From Saccharothrix syringae (GTDB lineage Bacteria; Actinomycetota; Actinomycetes; Mycobacteriales; Pseudonocardiaceae), in contig NZ_CP034550.1 in the NCBI RefSeq assembly GCF_009498035.1, positions 10,478,001-10,542,000 of the forward strand: a stretch of 64,000 nucleotides of DNA, read 5' to 3'. Below the pieces are notes generated by a model, which worked only from the letters and a program-made list of their open reading frames with translations, made no database searches and was not told the DNA's origin. This document shows, piece after piece, positions 48,115 through 57,823 of the stretch. Position 1 is the stretch's first letter, and each line of letters starts with the position of its first letter. The position numbers and the translations under genes were made by a program.

Positions 48115-49647
48115 TCAGGAGCGGCGGAGGCGCTTGGTCCTGCGCGGGGGTGGGAGGGCGCCCTCCGCGCGCAGGCGGGCCGCGTGCTGGGCCAGGGCGT
48201 CCACCAGGGCCGGGACGTTGGCGTCTTCCGGTTGGACGTCGACGCGGAGGCCGAACTCGCGGGCCGTTTCCGCGGTCTGGGGGCCGATGCAGGCCACCAG
48301 GGTGCGGGCGTGCGGCTTGCCGGCGATGCCGACCAGGTTGCGGACGGTCGAGGACGAGGTGAAGCAGACCGCGTCGAAGCCGCCGGACTTGATCATTTCT
48401 CGGGTGTCCGCCGGGGGCGGGGCCGCGCGGACGGTGCGGTAGGCGGTGACGTCGTCGATTTCCCAGCCTCGTTCGCGCAGTCCTGCGGCCAGGGTCTCGG
48501 TGGCGATGTCCGCTCGGGGGAGCAGGACTCGGTCCACCGGGTCGAGGATGTCGTCGTACGGCGGGAAGTCGGCCAGGAGGCCCTCCGAGGACTGCTCGCC
48601 GCTCGGCACCAGTTCCGGGATGATGCCGAAGCCCCGGACCTTGGCCGCGGTCGCCTCGCCGACGCAGGCGATCTTGACGCCGGAGAAGGCTCGGGCGTCC
48701 AGGCCGAACTCGCGGAACTTCTCCCAGACCGCGCGGACGGCGTTGGTCGAGGTGAAGACGACCCACTGGTAGCGGCCGTCCACCAGTCCCTTCACCGAGC
48801 GCTCCATCTGGGCCGGGCTGCGCGGGGGCTCCACCGAGATGGTGGGCACCTCGACCGGGATGGCGCCGTGGGAGTGCAGGCGGTCGCTCATCGCGCCGGC
48901 CTGCTCCTTGGTGCGCGGGACGAGGACGCGCCAGCCGTACAGGGCGCGGGACTCCCACCAGGACAGCTTGGTGCGGTTGGCCACTGCGGCGCCCACCGTG
49001 ACGACCAGGGGGCCGGTCAGGTCGCCGGCGTCCTGGGCCAGGCCGGCCAGGGTGGTGTCGATCGTGCGCTGGCTGAAACCGGTGCCGTCGGCGGTCACCG
49101 AGACCGGGGTCTGCGGGGCCACACCGTGTTCGACCAGGGACGACGCCGCCTCGGCCAGGTGGCTGCCGGTGGCGTGCAGGACGAGGGTGCCCGGTGCGGA
49201 GGCCAGGCTCGCCCAGTCGGTCACGCCCCGGACGTCGGCCTCGGTGTGCACCGCGCCCAGGGCGACGCCGGCGTAGGCCGGGACGGCCGTGCCCGCCGGG
49301 ACGCCCGGCACCACGTCGAAGGCGATGGTGGTCTTGGAGACCGCGTGGGCCTCCTTCACCACGGAGTCCAGGGTCAGCGGGTCACCCGCCACCAGGCGCA
49401 CCACGGCGGCGCCGTTCTTCGCCTCGGCGACCAGGTCCCTGGCGACGTCGGCGGGGTCGCCCACGGCCGGGCGGACCTCGACGCCGTCCGGTACCAGCGC
49501 CACCACCTCGGCCGGTACGTCCGGGTCGGTCACCACGACCTCCGCCTTGGCGAACAGGTCACGGGCCCGGACGGTGAGCAGCCCGGTGTCGCCGGGGCCG
49601 GAGCCCACGAAGGCGACTCGGCCGGGGGTCTTGCGTGCGCGGGTCAT
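48115..49647 (-). CDS. hemD: CobA-HemD fusion: uroporphyrinogen-III methyltransferase-like domain plus uroporphyrinogen-III synthase
   Basis: 510-residue fusion. Residues of about 8-240 are a CobA/SUMT-like domain: FVGSGPGDTGLLTVRA, then VVRLVAGDPLTLDS where canonical SUMT has a GGDP-FVFGRG motif, and VVPGVPAGTAVPAYAGV. Residues of about 245-490 are HemD: GWRVLVPRTKEQAGAMSDRL, VFTSTNAVRAVWE and FTSSSTVRNLVG. Such fusions are standard in actinobacteria (Rv0511). The altered glycine-rich motif makes methyltransferase activity uncertain, while the synthase is needed for heme. Confidence 0.92.
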   Translation of the reverse strand: MTRARKTPGRVAFVGSGPGDTGLLTVRARDLFAKAEVVVTDPDVPAEVVALVPDGVEVRPAVGDPADVARDLVAEAKNGAAVVRLVAGDPLTLDSVVKEAHAVSKTTIAFDVVPGVPAGTAVPAYAGVALGAVHTEADVRGVTDWASLASAPGTLVLHATGSHLAEAASSLVEHGVAPQTPVSVTADGTGFSQRTIDTTLAGLAQDAGDLTGPLVVTVGAAVANRTKLSWWESRALYGWRVLVPRTKEQAGAMSDRLHSHGAIPVEVPTISVEPPRSPAQMERSVKGLVDGRYQWVVFTSTNAVRAVWEKFREFGLDARAFSGVKIACVGEATAAKVRGFGIIPELVPSGEQSSEGLLADFPPYDDILDPVDRVLLPRADIATETLAAGLRERGWEIDDVTAYRTVRAAPPPADTREMIKSGGFDAVCFTSSSTVRNLVGIAGKPHARTLVACIGPQTAETAREFGLRVDVQPEDANVPALVDALAQHAARLRAEGALPPPRRTKRLRRS

Positions 49648-49663
49648 CTGAGGGCACTCCCCA

Positions 49664-50605
49664 TCAACTACGCCCCGCCGGCGACGCAGCGGCGTGGCCG
49701 GAGAGGTCGAGCAACTCGGCGGCCAGCGCGCGGCCGAGTTCCTCTGCTGCGGTCAAGTCACCGGTGGCGGACGCACGGAGGAGGTCGCCGTCCTCCGTCG
49801 CCACGACCCCGCGCAGGGACAGCCGGAGCACCACGGTCCCGTCGTCGCTGAGGTCTTCCACCACATCGGCCAGTGCGCCGACCGGCGCGCTGCAGCCCGC
49901 CTCGAGCGCGGCCAGCATGGCGCGCTCGGCGGCGACAGCGGCCCGACTGGCCGAGTCGTCCAGAGTGGACTGGAGCAGGTGCTCGGTGTCGACGTCGTCG
50001 ACCCGGCACTCCACCGCGAGGGCGCCCTGCGCGGGCGCGGGGAGCATCTGGATCGGGTCCAGGGTCTCCGTGATCTCGGGGGTGCGGCCCAGGCGCGCGA
50101 TGCCGGCGCGGGCCAGCACGACGGCGTCCAGCTCGCCGTCGCGGACCTTGCGGATGCGGGTGTCCACGTTGCCGCGCAGGCCGACCACGTCCAGGCCCAG
50201 GCCCAGGGCCTCCAGCTGCGCGGCGCGGCGCGGCGAGCCGGTGCCGACCTTCGCGCCCGCGGGCAGCTCGCCCAGGGTCAGGCCGTCGCGGGCGACGAGG
50301 GCGTCGCGCGGGTCCTCGCGGAGCGGCACGGCGGCCAGCGACAGGCGCGGGTCGGGTGCCGTCGGCAGGTCCTTGTACGAGTGCACGGCGATGTCGACCT
50401 CGCCGTTGGCGAGGGCGTCGCGCAGCGCGGAGGTGAACACGCCGACGCCGATCTCGGCGATGGGCGCGTTCGACCGGTCACCGGGCGTGGAGACGGTGAC
50501 GATCTCCACCCGGGCGCCCGCCGCGCGCAGCTGGTCGGCCACGTGGCCGGTCTGCGCGAGGGCGAGGGCGCTGCCGCGGGTGCCGATCCTGAGGGTGCGG
50601 TTCAC
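49664..50605 (-). CDS. hemC: Porphobilinogen deaminase (hydroxymethylbilane synthase)
   Basis: Polymerises four porphobilinogens. 313 residues; the N-terminal [12 protein letters not shown], Arg-rich active site [12 protein letters not shown] and [10 protein letters not shown] are conserved. The dipyrromethane-binding Cys is in [11 protein letters not shown] near residue 240. It overlaps the hemA stop by 4 nt. Confidence 0.96.
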   Translation of the reverse strand: MNRTLRIGTRGSALALAQTGHVADQLRAAGARVEIVTVSTPGDRSNAPIAEIGVGVFTSALRDALANGEVDIAVHSYKDLPTAPDPRLSLAAVPLREDPRDALVARDGLTLGELPAGAKVGTGSPRRAAQLEALGLGLDVVGLRGNVDTRIRKVRDGELDAVVLARAGIARLGRTPEITETLDPIQMLPAPAQGALAVECRVDDVDTEHLLQSTLDDSASRAAVAAERAMLAALEAGCSAPVGALADVVEDLSDDGTVVLRLSLRGVVATEDGDLLRASATGDLTAAEELGRALAAELLDLSGHAAASPAGRS

Positions 50606-51927
50606 CGCTTCTCACCTTTGGGTTGGGTCTTGTGGGGGGTGCTGACGGCGGTCGGCGCCTGCGGGTCGAGCCCGAACAGCTCGCGCAGCGCCTCGGCGTA
50701 CCCCGCGCCGCCCGGTGCCGCGGCCAGCTCCTTCACCCGCACGGTGGGGGTGTGCAGGAGCTTGTCCACGACCCGGCGCACGGTCTTGGCCAGTTCGTCG
50801 CGCACCGCGCCGTCGAGCTGGGGCAGCCGCTGGTCCAGGCGCAGCAGCTCGGCGTCGACGACCTCGGCGGCGCGCTTGCGCAGTGCCGTCACGGTGGGCG
50901 TGACCCCGGCCGAGCGCTGCCCGGCCAGGTAGGCCCGGACCTCCTCGGCCACGATCTCCGCCGCGCGCTGGGCGTCCTGGCCCGTGGGGGCGTCGGACAG
51001 CCTGCGCTGGAGGGTCTCCAGGTCGACCACGCGCACGTTGGCCAGCAGCGCGGCGGCGGGGTCGACGTCCTTGGGCAGGCCGAGGTCGCACACGACCAGC
51101 GGCCGGTCCGGGGCGCGGTCGCCGATGTGCTCGGCGCCGACGACGGTGTCCACCGAGCCGGTGCAGGCGAACAGCACGTCGGCGCCCGCCACCTCGGTGG
51201 CGAGGTCGTGCAGGCCGGTGTGGCGGGCGTCGACGCCCTCGGCGCGCAGGGCGGTGGCCAGGCGCTCGCCGTTGGCGGCGGTCCGGTTGGCCACCACGAC
51301 CCGGCCGATGCCCGCGCGGCGCAGGTGGGCGGCCGCGAGACCGCCCATCGAGCCGGCGCCGACGACCAGGGCCGTGCGGTCGTGCAGGGTGCCGCCGAGC
51401 GCCCCGGCCGCGTCGGCCAGGGCCTCGGACACCACGGAGGCGCCCGCGTGGTCGATGCCCGTGTCGGTGTGGATGCGCTTGCCGACCCGCAGGGCCTGCT
51501 GGACCAGCTCGTGCAGGGTGCGGCCGACCACGCCGGCCTCGTCGGCGGCGCTGTAGGCGCCGCGCAGCTGGCCGAGGATCTGGGCCTCGCCCACGACCAT
51601 CGAGTCCAGGCCGCCCGCCACGGAGAACAGGTGCTCGACGGCGGCGGCCGAGTAGTGCACGTACAGGTGCTCGAACAGCTCGGCGGGCTCGGCGCCCGCC
51701 TGGCGGGCCAGCACCTCGACGACCTCGTTCATGCCGCCGTGGAAGGTCTCGACGACCGCGTAGACCTCGACCCGGTTGCAGGTCGACAGCAGCACGGCCT
51801 CGGACACGCTGGGCGCGCCCAGCAGCCGGTCGAGGACCTTGCCGCGGTCGGCGTCGGCCACGGCGACGCGCTCCAGCACGGGGACGGGGGTGGTGCGGTG
51901 GGACAGCCCGACCACGAGCACGCTCAT
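50602..51927 (-). CDS. hemA: Glutamyl-tRNA reductase
   Basis: First enzyme of C5 tetrapyrrole synthesis, reducing Glu-tRNA to glutamate-1-semialdehyde with NADPH. 441 residues; catalytic Cys50 in LLSTCNRVE, the [12 protein letters not shown] segment and NADPH motif [11 protein letters not shown]. It lies 34 nt downstream of rex, so Rex likely controls it. Confidence 0.96.
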   Translation of the reverse strand: MSVLVVGLSHRTTPVPVLERVAVADADRGKVLDRLLGAPSVSEAVLLSTCNRVEVYAVVETFHGGMNEVVEVLARQAGAEPAELFEHLYVHYSAAAVEHLFSVAGGLDSMVVGEAQILGQLRGAYSAADEAGVVGRTLHELVQQALRVGKRIHTDTGIDHAGASVVSEALADAAGALGGTLHDRTALVVGAGSMGGLAAAHLRRAGIGRVVVANRTAANGERLATALRAEGVDARHTGLHDLATEVAGADVLFACTGSVDTVVGAEHIGDRAPDRPLVVCDLGLPKDVDPAAALLANVRVVDLETLQRRLSDAPTGQDAQRAAEIVAEEVRAYLAGQRSAGVTPTVTALRKRAAEVVDAELLRLDQRLPQLDGAVRDELAKTVRRVVDKLLHTPTVRVKELAAAPGGAGYAEALRELFGLDPQAPTAVSTPHKTQPKGEKR

Positions 51928-51961
51928 GCCGGCACCACCGATCGGCCAGCTACCCGCACGA

Positions 51962-52747
51962 TCACGGGCGAATCACCACCCCGTCCACACCGACTCCGTT
52001 GACCACGTCACCGGCGGCCTCGTCAGCCCGCCGCGCGACGTGGAACGACAGGATCTGCATCTCGACCGCCAGGTCGACCTTGCGCACCTCGACGTAGTCC
52101 GGCACTTGGAGCACGACGGGTGCGAAGTTCAGGATGCACTGGACTCCGGCGGATACCAAACGGTCGCAGACGGCCTGAGCAGCCTGCGGGGGCGTCGCGA
52201 TGACCCCTATGGACACCTCCCGCTCGGCGCACACCGCGGTGATGTCGTCGATGTGGTTTACCGGTATGCCGCCTACCGGTACGCCCGTCAGGTCGGGGTC
52301 GATGTCGAACAGCGCGGCGACCGGGAAACCCCGGCTGGGGAAGCCGCCGTAGTTGGCCAGCGCGTGACCAAGATTACCGATCCCGACGACCGCGACCGAG
52401 TGCTTCCGGGTCAGCCCGAGGATGCGCTCGATGTGGCTCACGAGCACCTCGACGTCGTAGCCGACGCCGCGCGTGCCGTACGAGCCGATGTAGGACAGGT
52501 CCTTGCGGAGCTTCGCGGAGTTCACGCCCGCCGCGCCGGCCAGCTCCTCGCTGGAGATGGTCGTCACGCCCTGCTCGGCCATCCCGGACAGCACCCGCAG
52601 GTACACCGCGAGGCGCGCCACGGCCGCCTCGGGGATCGCCCGCGCCCGCTCCCGGACGTCCGCGGTCGGGTCGGCGGCGATCTTCGGAGTGGTCACGACC
52701 CCGTCACGCTCGTCCCGCCGATCCGCCACGCTGGTACTCCTCGACAT
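51962..52747 (-). CDS. rex: Redox-sensing transcriptional repressor Rex
   Basis: NADH/NAD+ sensor that binds operator DNA when NAD+ is abundant and leaves when NADH rises. 261 residues: an N-terminal winged helix ([20 protein letters not shown]) and a Rossmann domain ([18 protein letters not shown]), then [17 protein letters not shown] and the domain-swapped C-terminal helix. ATG 52747 gives a 25-residue polar lead; a shorter start near GTG in DGVVTTPK is possible. The operator in its own promoter implies autorepression, as in Streptomyces rex-hemACD. Confidence 0.95.
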   Translation of the reverse strand: MSRSTSVADRRDERDGVVTTPKIAADPTADVRERARAIPEAAVARLAVYLRVLSGMAEQGVTTISSEELAGAAGVNSAKLRKDLSYIGSYGTRGVGYDVEVLVSHIERILGLTRKHSVAVVGIGNLGHALANYGGFPSRGFPVAALFDIDPDLTGVPVGGIPVNHIDDITAVCAEREVSIGVIATPPQAAQAVCDRLVSAGVQCILNFAPVVLQVPDYVEVRKVDLAVEMQILSFHVARRADEAAGDVVNGVGVDGVVIRP

Positions 52748-52794
52748 CCGTCGACCGACCCGCCGGGCACCGTCACCAGCGGGGTGATAACACC

Positions 52795-52822
52795 ACCGTA
52801 CCGCTTGTGAACGCTTGCACAA
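52795..52822 (-). promoter_or_regulatory. rex promoter with Rex operator
   Basis: The 18-bp site at 52805-52822 (plus strand TTGTGAA-CGCT-TGCACAA) is a Rex operator with one mismatch in its dyad. On the minus strand TACGGT (52800-52795) is a plausible -10 element directly beside it, with TTTGTG 17 bp upstream, so the operator fills the spacer. Transcription would start about 40 nt before the rex ATG. Confidence 0.72.
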
Positions 52823-52886
52823 AGTTGGTCGACCGGCCTCCGGACGCCGCTGTTCACCTGTTCGAACGGTGTGCCCGCGCGGAAAA

Positions 52887-52926
52887 GGGGTCGCGCCCTC
52901 CCGCGGGCACGGGAAGGCGCGACCCC
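52887..52926 (-). terminator. Intrinsic terminator after the fasciclin gene
   Basis: A perfect 11-bp stem GGGGTCGCGCC / GGCGCGACCCC, followed on the minus strand by TTTTCC. It lies 27 nt beyond the stop at 52954 and isolates the rex promoter from upstream transcription. Confidence 0.85.
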
Positions 52927-52953
52927 TAACGGGTGAACTTGCGAAGTGCCAGG

Positions 52954-53607
52954 TCAGGCGGCCGGCGGGGTGAGCACCTTGCCGATGACGAACACGGTGG
53001 CGTTGGCGGTCGGGATGTTGCCGCACAGCACCGGGGCGCCGTTGACGGTCATCGCGTCACCGGTGCCCGAGATGGTCAGCTCCTGGCCCGTGAGGCTCTT
53101 CACGGTGCCCGCGCCCTCCAGCCCGTCGGCGTCGTAGCGCTGCCCGACGACGTGGTACTGGAGGATCTTGCCCAGCGCGGCGGGGTCGGCCGCCAGCTCC
53201 TGGAACTTCGCGTCGCCCAGCTCGGCGAACGCCGGGTCGGCGGGCGCGAACACGGTGATCGCCTCCTGCGAGTTCAGCGTGTCGACCAGGTTCGCCGCCT
53301 TGACCGCCGCCACCAGCTTCGTGAGCAGCGGGTTGTTGGACGCGGCGGTGGCCACCGGGTCGTCGACCATGCCCTGGAGCGAGCCCTCGTCCGACGGGTC
53401 GGCCGGCACCTGGGCGCAGCCGGGGCCGAACACGTCGGTCGTCTCGGTCACGCCGTCGGCCATGGCCGCCGAGGAGCTGGTGGCGGTCGTCGTGGTGGCC
53501 TCGGCGGCGCTGGAGCCGGAGGACGCGGTGTCGCCACCGCCGCAAGCCGCGACCGACAGGGCGGCGGCGACGACGGCACCGGCGAGGGCGAGCTTGGGGT
53601 TGCGCAC
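52954..53607 (-). CDS. Fasciclin-domain lipoprotein
   Basis: 217-residue surface lipoprotein. Lipobox LSVAAC with Cys22, a Ser/Thr/Ala-rich linker, then one FAS1 domain (about 75-215) with AITVFAPADPAFAELG (H1) and ILQYHVVGQRYDADGL (H2). FAS1 proteins such as MPT70/83 act in adhesion, but the role here is unknown. The molybdopterin oxidoreductase gene lies immediately upstream on the same strand, 83 nt away. Confidence 0.92.
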   Translation of the reverse strand: MRNPKLALAGAVVAAALSVAACGGGDTASSGSSAAEATTTTATSSSAAMADGVTETTDVFGPGCAQVPADPSDEGSLQGMVDDPVATAASNNPLLTKLVAAVKAANLVDTLNSQEAITVFAPADPAFAELGDAKFQELAADPAALGKILQYHVVGQRYDADGLEGAGTVKSLTGQELTISGTGDAMTVNGAPVLCGNIPTANATVFVIGKVLTPPAA

Positions 53608-53690
53608 AGCGGATCACTCCTCGGGGGTTTACCTGCTTCGGTACTCACTAAGACGTTCGAAGCGGGAAGCGATCCGGTTCGGGGGAATTC

Positions 53691-55169
53691 TCAGGAGACG
53701 GTGAAGAAGATGGAGTGCCAGCCGGTCGCGCCGTCCGGCACGGGCGCCACCCGCGCCTGCGGCTGGGTGAACCCGGAGCGGTCCGTGGCGCGCACCTCCA
53801 CGGTGTGGCCGCCGGGGGCGAGGTCCAGCTCGACCCGCCACATCCGCCACGTCGACCCGCTGACCTCGTCGGCCAGCCGGGCCGTCCGCCAAGGACCGCC
53901 GTCGGCGCGCACCTCGACCTTCGCCACGCCGGTGGGCTGCGCCCACGCCACGCCGGTCACCACGACCGGGCCGGACACCGTGGCCAGGCCCTTGGGGCTG
54001 TCGATGCGGGACATGGTCTTGATCGGCGCGCGCTGCGCCCACCCGCGGTCGAGCCAGTAGCCGCGCCTGGCCGCGAACGTGGTCAGCTCCAGGTCGGTGA
54101 CCCACTTGGTGGCCGACACGTACCCGTACAGGCCGGGCACGACCAGCCGCGCCGGGAACCCGTGCTCCAGCGGCAGCGGCTCGCCGTTCATGCCCAGCGC
54201 GATGAGCGCGCCGCGGTCCTCCTCCAGCACCACGTCGACCGGGCTGCCCGCGGTCCAGCCGTCGACGCTGGTGGAGAACAGCTGGTCGGCCCCGGGCCGC
54301 ACGCCCGCCTCCAGCAGCACGTCCCGCAGCGGCACGCCCACGAAGTTCGCGGTGGAGATGTAGGGCCCGCCCACCTCGTTGGACACGCAGGTCATGGTGA
54401 CCGTGCGCTCGACCAGGTCACGGCGGCGCAGGTCCTCGTAGCGCAGGTTCAGCTCGCGGTCGACCAGGCCGTGCACGCGCAGCACCCAGTCCTCGGCGCG
54501 CACGCGCGGCACGCTCAGCGCCACGTCGACCCGGTAGAAGTCGCGGGTGGGCGTGATGAACGACGGGGTGCCCTCGGCGGCGAAGTCGGCGCCCGCGGGC
54601 ACGGCCGGGGCGGGGCGCGCGGGCGTGAGGTCCCCGACGGCCCGCCGCGACGCCTCCACGTCCACCCGCCTGCCCAGCAGCTGCCCGGCCAGCCCCGCCA
54701 CCACCGACGCCCCGGCGATCGCCAGGAACGCCCGGCGGCCCCCGTCCTCCGGCGCGCGGGCGTGCAGCGACCGGAACACCACGACGCCGACGACCAGGCT
54801 CGCGACCGGCGCCAGGACGCCCAGCTGCCCCAGGTCCGGCCGGTACAGCACGGCGGCCACGCCCAGCAGCCCCAGCACGACGGCCAGCACCGTGCCCGGC
54901 AGGGCCGAGCGGCGGGACAGCAGCCCGGCCGCCACGGCGGCCGCCGCCAGCACGACGGCCATGCCCAGCAGCAGCACGAGCTTGTCGTAGGTGCCGAAGG
55001 TGCGGACCGCGAAGTCCTTCAGCCACGCGGGCGTGAGGTCGATCGCCGTGCTGCCGACGGCGAGCAGCGGCGAGGCCGGCGGGCCGACCAGGGCCGCGAC
55101 GAGGTGCCCGGCCACGAGGGCGGCGGCCACGCCGAGGAGTCCGACGAGAGCGGCGGTCCAGCGGGTCAT
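53691..55169 (-). CDS. Membrane-anchored molybdopterin-dependent oxidoreductase (sulfite oxidase family)
   Basis: 492 residues. The N-terminal third has about five membrane helices; the C-terminal part is a sulfite-oxidase-type Mo domain with the Mo-binding Cys in TMTCVSNEVGGPYI and downstream HGFPARLVVPGLYGY and KWVTDLE, then a beta-sandwich dimerisation domain. It lacks a heme domain. Substrate unknown. Comparable MoCo proteins are paired with FAS1 proteins elsewhere in actinobacteria, which fits the next gene. Confidence 0.9.
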   Translation of the reverse strand: MTRWTAALVGLLGVAAALVAGHLVAALVGPPASPLLAVGSTAIDLTPAWLKDFAVRTFGTYDKLVLLLGMAVVLAAAAVAAGLLSRRSALPGTVLAVVLGLLGVAAVLYRPDLGQLGVLAPVASLVVGVVVFRSLHARAPEDGGRRAFLAIAGASVVAGLAGQLLGRRVDVEASRRAVGDLTPARPAPAVPAGADFAAEGTPSFITPTRDFYRVDVALSVPRVRAEDWVLRVHGLVDRELNLRYEDLRRRDLVERTVTMTCVSNEVGGPYISTANFVGVPLRDVLLEAGVRPGADQLFSTSVDGWTAGSPVDVVLEEDRGALIALGMNGEPLPLEHGFPARLVVPGLYGYVSATKWVTDLELTTFAARRGYWLDRGWAQRAPIKTMSRIDSPKGLATVSGPVVVTGVAWAQPTGVAKVEVRADGGPWRTARLADEVSGSTWRMWRVELDLAPGGHTVEVRATDRSGFTQPQARVAPVPDGATGWHSIFFTVS

Positions 55170-55227
55170 GGGTGTTATTCGACACCCGCGGCGCCGCGGT
55201 TCGGCCGAACCGTAAGGACCCGGTAAG

Positions 55228-55464
55228 TCAGGCCAGCGCGGCCCGCAGCCGGTCCTCCTCGACCTCCCAGTAGCCGTGCTCGCGCCCGTCGACCAGGATC
55301 ACCGGCACCCGGTCGCCGTACTCGGCGCGCAGCTCGCGGTCGGCGTCGACGTCCTGCTCGTCCCAGGGGACGCCCAGCTCGCCGCAGATGCGCTCGACCT
55401 CGGCCCTGGCCCGCTCGCAGGCGTGGCAGTCGACCCGGCTGACGAGAGTGACGTGGTGGCTCAC
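55228..55464 (-). CDS. Glutaredoxin-like protein
   Basis: 78-residue thioredoxin-fold protein with C13-HA-C16 and a cis-Pro segment RVPVILVDGREH. Matches Rv0508, next to hemA in mycobacteria. GTG 55464 starts 4 nt after the acyl ligase stop, so the two are co-transcribed. Likely a disulfide reductase in mycothiol-based redox chemistry (inferred). Confidence 0.88.
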   Translation of the reverse strand: MSHHVTLVSRVDCHACERARAEVERICGELGVPWDEQDVDADRELRAEYGDRVPVILVDGREHGYWEVEEDRLRAALA

Positions 55465-55468
55465 GCGG

Positions 55469-56980
55469 TCAGGTTAGAGGCAGCCTCAGGCGGGCGCGCG
55501 CGAGCTTCCCGGTCGGCGAGTGCGGCAGCGCCGTGGCGAACTCCACCGCGGTCGGCACCTTGAACTTGGCCAGCCGCGCCGCGCAGTGGTCCTTCACCGC
55601 GTCCTCGGTCAGCCCGCTGCCCTCGGCGGCCACCAGCACGACCTTCACCGACTCGCCGGTCCGCTCGTCGGGCACGCCGACCGCCGCCGACTCGACCACG
55701 CCGTCCAGCTCGTTGACCACCTGCTCCACCTCGTGCGGGTACACGTTGAACCCGTTGACGATGATCAGGTCGCCCGCCCGGTCCACCAGGTGCAGGTCGC
55801 CGTCGGAGTCGAGGTAGCCCACGTCGCCGGTGCGGAACCAGCCGTCCGCGGCCGGCCCGTGCGCGCCGTCCGGCCAGTAGCCGCTGAACAGGTTGGCGCC
55901 CCGCGCCGCCACCAGCCCGGTGCCCGGCTCGTCCTCGTCGTCGTCCAGCGGGCGGCCGTCGGAGTCGACCAGCCGCAGCTCCACGCCGGGCAGCGGCCGG
56001 CCCACCGAGCCGGGCTTCGGCGTGCCGCCGGCCAGCGTCGTGGTCAGCACCGGCCCGGTCTCGGTCAGCCCGTAGCCCTCGTACACCGGCAGCCCCACGG
56101 CCTGCCGCAGGCCCGCGAGCACGCCGGGTGCCAGCGGCGCGGCGCCGGAGGTGAACAGCCGCACGGTCGCCAGGTCCTCCCGCAGCCGCTCGACCGGCTG
56201 GGCCAGGAACGCCTGGTACATCGGAGGCACGCCCACCAGCGTGGTCACCCGGTGCTCGCGGATCGCGGTCAGCGCCTGGTCCGGGTCGAACCGCTCCAGC
56301 AGCACGGCCGTCGCGCCGGCCCCCGCGACCTGCAACAACCCCGGGCCCAGGCCGTAGACGTGGAACAGCGGCAGCGCCAGCAGCACCCGGTCGCCCGCGG
56401 TCACCGGCGCCGGCCGCAGCGACGCGCACTGCTCGACGTTGGCCAGCAGCGCCCGGTGCGACAGCATCGCGCCGCGCGGCGACCCGGACGTGCCGGAGGT
56501 GTAGCCGAGCACGGCCAGGTCCTCGCCGGACCCGACGGCCGGGAACTCCTCCCCCGGCTCGAACCCCGGCGCGGGCAGCACCTCGACGTCGCCCTCGCCC
56601 TCGCCGACCAGCAGCTTCGCCCCGCTGTCGGCCACCAGCCTGCGCAGCTCGCGCGGCGGCTGCCCCGGCCCGGCGGGCACCACGACGCCGCCCGCGCGCA
56701 GCACGCCGAACACCGCCACGCAGAACGCGGGCCCGGTCGGCAGCCGCACCACCACCCGGTCGCCGGGTTCGAGGCCCGCGCCGACCAGCCGGCGCGCCTC
56801 GCCGTCCACCGCGGCGTCGAACTCGGCCCAGGTCCAGCTGTCCGCGGTGGTGACATCCACCAGTGCGACGTGCTTGGGTCCACGGTGCGCGGAAGCGCGA
56901 ACCAGGTCGGCGACGTTGCGTGCGGTACCGGCCAACTCGACCTCCTGGGAACCACGGTGGACCTCAGCGCAGTCTGTCAC
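55469..56980 (-). CDS. AMP-dependent acyl-CoA synthetase/ligase
   Basis: ANL-superfamily enzyme, 503 residues. P-loop YTSGTSGSPRGAML near residue 160, LPLFHVYGLGPG, A5 GYGLTETGPVL, TGDVGYLDSDGDL, hinge DRAGDLIIVNGFNVYPHE and the C-terminal Lys in SPTGKLARAR. It resembles long-chain or aromatic acid ligases; the substrate cannot be read. It could supply CoA thioesters to lipid metabolism, and phenylacetate is not indicated since the PaaK hallmark layout is absent. Confidence 0.88.
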   Translation of the reverse strand: MTDCAEVHRGSQEVELAGTARNVADLVRASAHRGPKHVALVDVTTADSWTWAEFDAAVDGEARRLVGAGLEPGDRVVVRLPTGPAFCVAVFGVLRAGGVVVPAGPGQPPRELRRLVADSGAKLLVGEGEGDVEVLPAPGFEPGEEFPAVGSGEDLAVLGYTSGTSGSPRGAMLSHRALLANVEQCASLRPAPVTAGDRVLLALPLFHVYGLGPGLLQVAGAGATAVLLERFDPDQALTAIREHRVTTLVGVPPMYQAFLAQPVERLREDLATVRLFTSGAAPLAPGVLAGLRQAVGLPVYEGYGLTETGPVLTTTLAGGTPKPGSVGRPLPGVELRLVDSDGRPLDDDEDEPGTGLVAARGANLFSGYWPDGAHGPAADGWFRTGDVGYLDSDGDLHLVDRAGDLIIVNGFNVYPHEVEQVVNELDGVVESAAVGVPDERTGESVKVVLVAAEGSGLTEDAVKDHCAARLAKFKVPTAVEFATALPHSPTGKLARARLRLPLT

Positions 56981-57105
56981 GCGCGACCGGCGTCACGAAG
57001 TGCCTCCGTTCGCGTCGCACCTTCGAGACCAGTTGCCGCTACCTACTACGGAGTAACAACACGTATGCTGCCGGCACGGCGACCCTGTGGAGGTGCCGCG
57101 AGCCG

Positions 57106-57750
57106 ATGACCGCAAGGGCACGCGAGAACCCCGTCCGGACGCTCCGCTCGATGTGGAGCACGGGAGGACAGTCCAGCACGATCGTGAGCGTGGAGAGCGA
57201 ACCGGCAAGAGAGCCGTGGAACCTCGTTCGTGCCGCCCAGGACGGCGACACGGACGCGTTCGGCGTGCTCTACGACCGGTACGTCGACGTGGTGTACCGG
57301 TACGTGCTGTTCCGCGTGGGCGACCGCACGCTGGCCGAGGACGTGACCAGCGAGACGTTCCTGCGCGCGCTGCGCAGCATCCGCTCGATCAGCTACCAGG
57401 GCCGCGACGTCGGCGCCTGGTTCGTCACCATCGCCCGCAACATCGTCTTCGACCACGTCAAGTCCAGCCGCTACCGGCTGGAGGTCACCACGGCCGAACT
57501 GGCGGACAACCGCGAGGTCACCAGCGGCCCCGAGGACGAGGTCCTGACCGACGCGGCCAACGCCGAGCTGCTCCGCTGCGTCGCCCAGTTGGGTGATGAC
57601 CAGCGTGAATGCATCACGCTGCGTTTCATCCAGGGCTTGTCCGTCGCTGAAACGGCCGCGAAGATGGGGCGCAACGAGGGCGCGGTCAAGGCCCTCCAGC
57701 ACCGGGCGGTGCGCCGCCTGGCGCAACTGCTGCCGACCTGGTTGCGGTGA
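57106..57750 (+). CDS. bldN: BldN-like ECF sigma factor
   Basis: ECF sigma factor with an N-terminal extension. Region 2 contains FGVLYDRYVDVVYRYVLFRVGDRTLAED, then TSETFLRALRSIRSISYQGRDVGAWFVTIARN; region 4 is CITLRFIQGLSVAETAAKMG with EGAVKALQHRAVRRL. This closely resembles Streptomyces BldN, a developmental sigma made with a leader segment. ATG 57106 (214 residues) has GGAGG 11 nt upstream; ATG 57151 is an alternative. The next gene encodes a DUF5667 protein like RsbN, which strengthens the call. Confidence 0.85.
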   Translation: MTARARENPVRTLRSMWSTGGQSSTIVSVESEPAREPWNLVRAAQDGDTDAFGVLYDRYVDVVYRYVLFRVGDRTLAEDVTSETFLRALRSIRSISYQGRDVGAWFVTIARNIVFDHVKSSRYRLEVTTAELADNREVTSGPEDEVLTDAANAELLRCVAQLGDDQRECITLRFIQGLSVAETAAKMGRNEGAVKALQHRAVRRLAQLLPTWLR

Positions 57751-57823
57751 TCACGGTCGCACCGCGTAACCCCGGGAGCGCCCGGTTCGTTGTTCGGGGC
57801 AGGATCGCTCGGAACGGTGCGGG

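Noticed and set aside
52850..52874. Further Rex half-sites (TTCACC, GGTGTG) upstream of rex
   Set aside because: Spacing and symmetry do not fit the operator; only the 52805-52822 site does.
55469..56980. Phenylacetate-CoA ligase to complete the paa pathway
   Set aside because: The protein is a general acyl-CoA synthetase type and is 38 kb from the paa operon; nothing specific supports phenylacetate.
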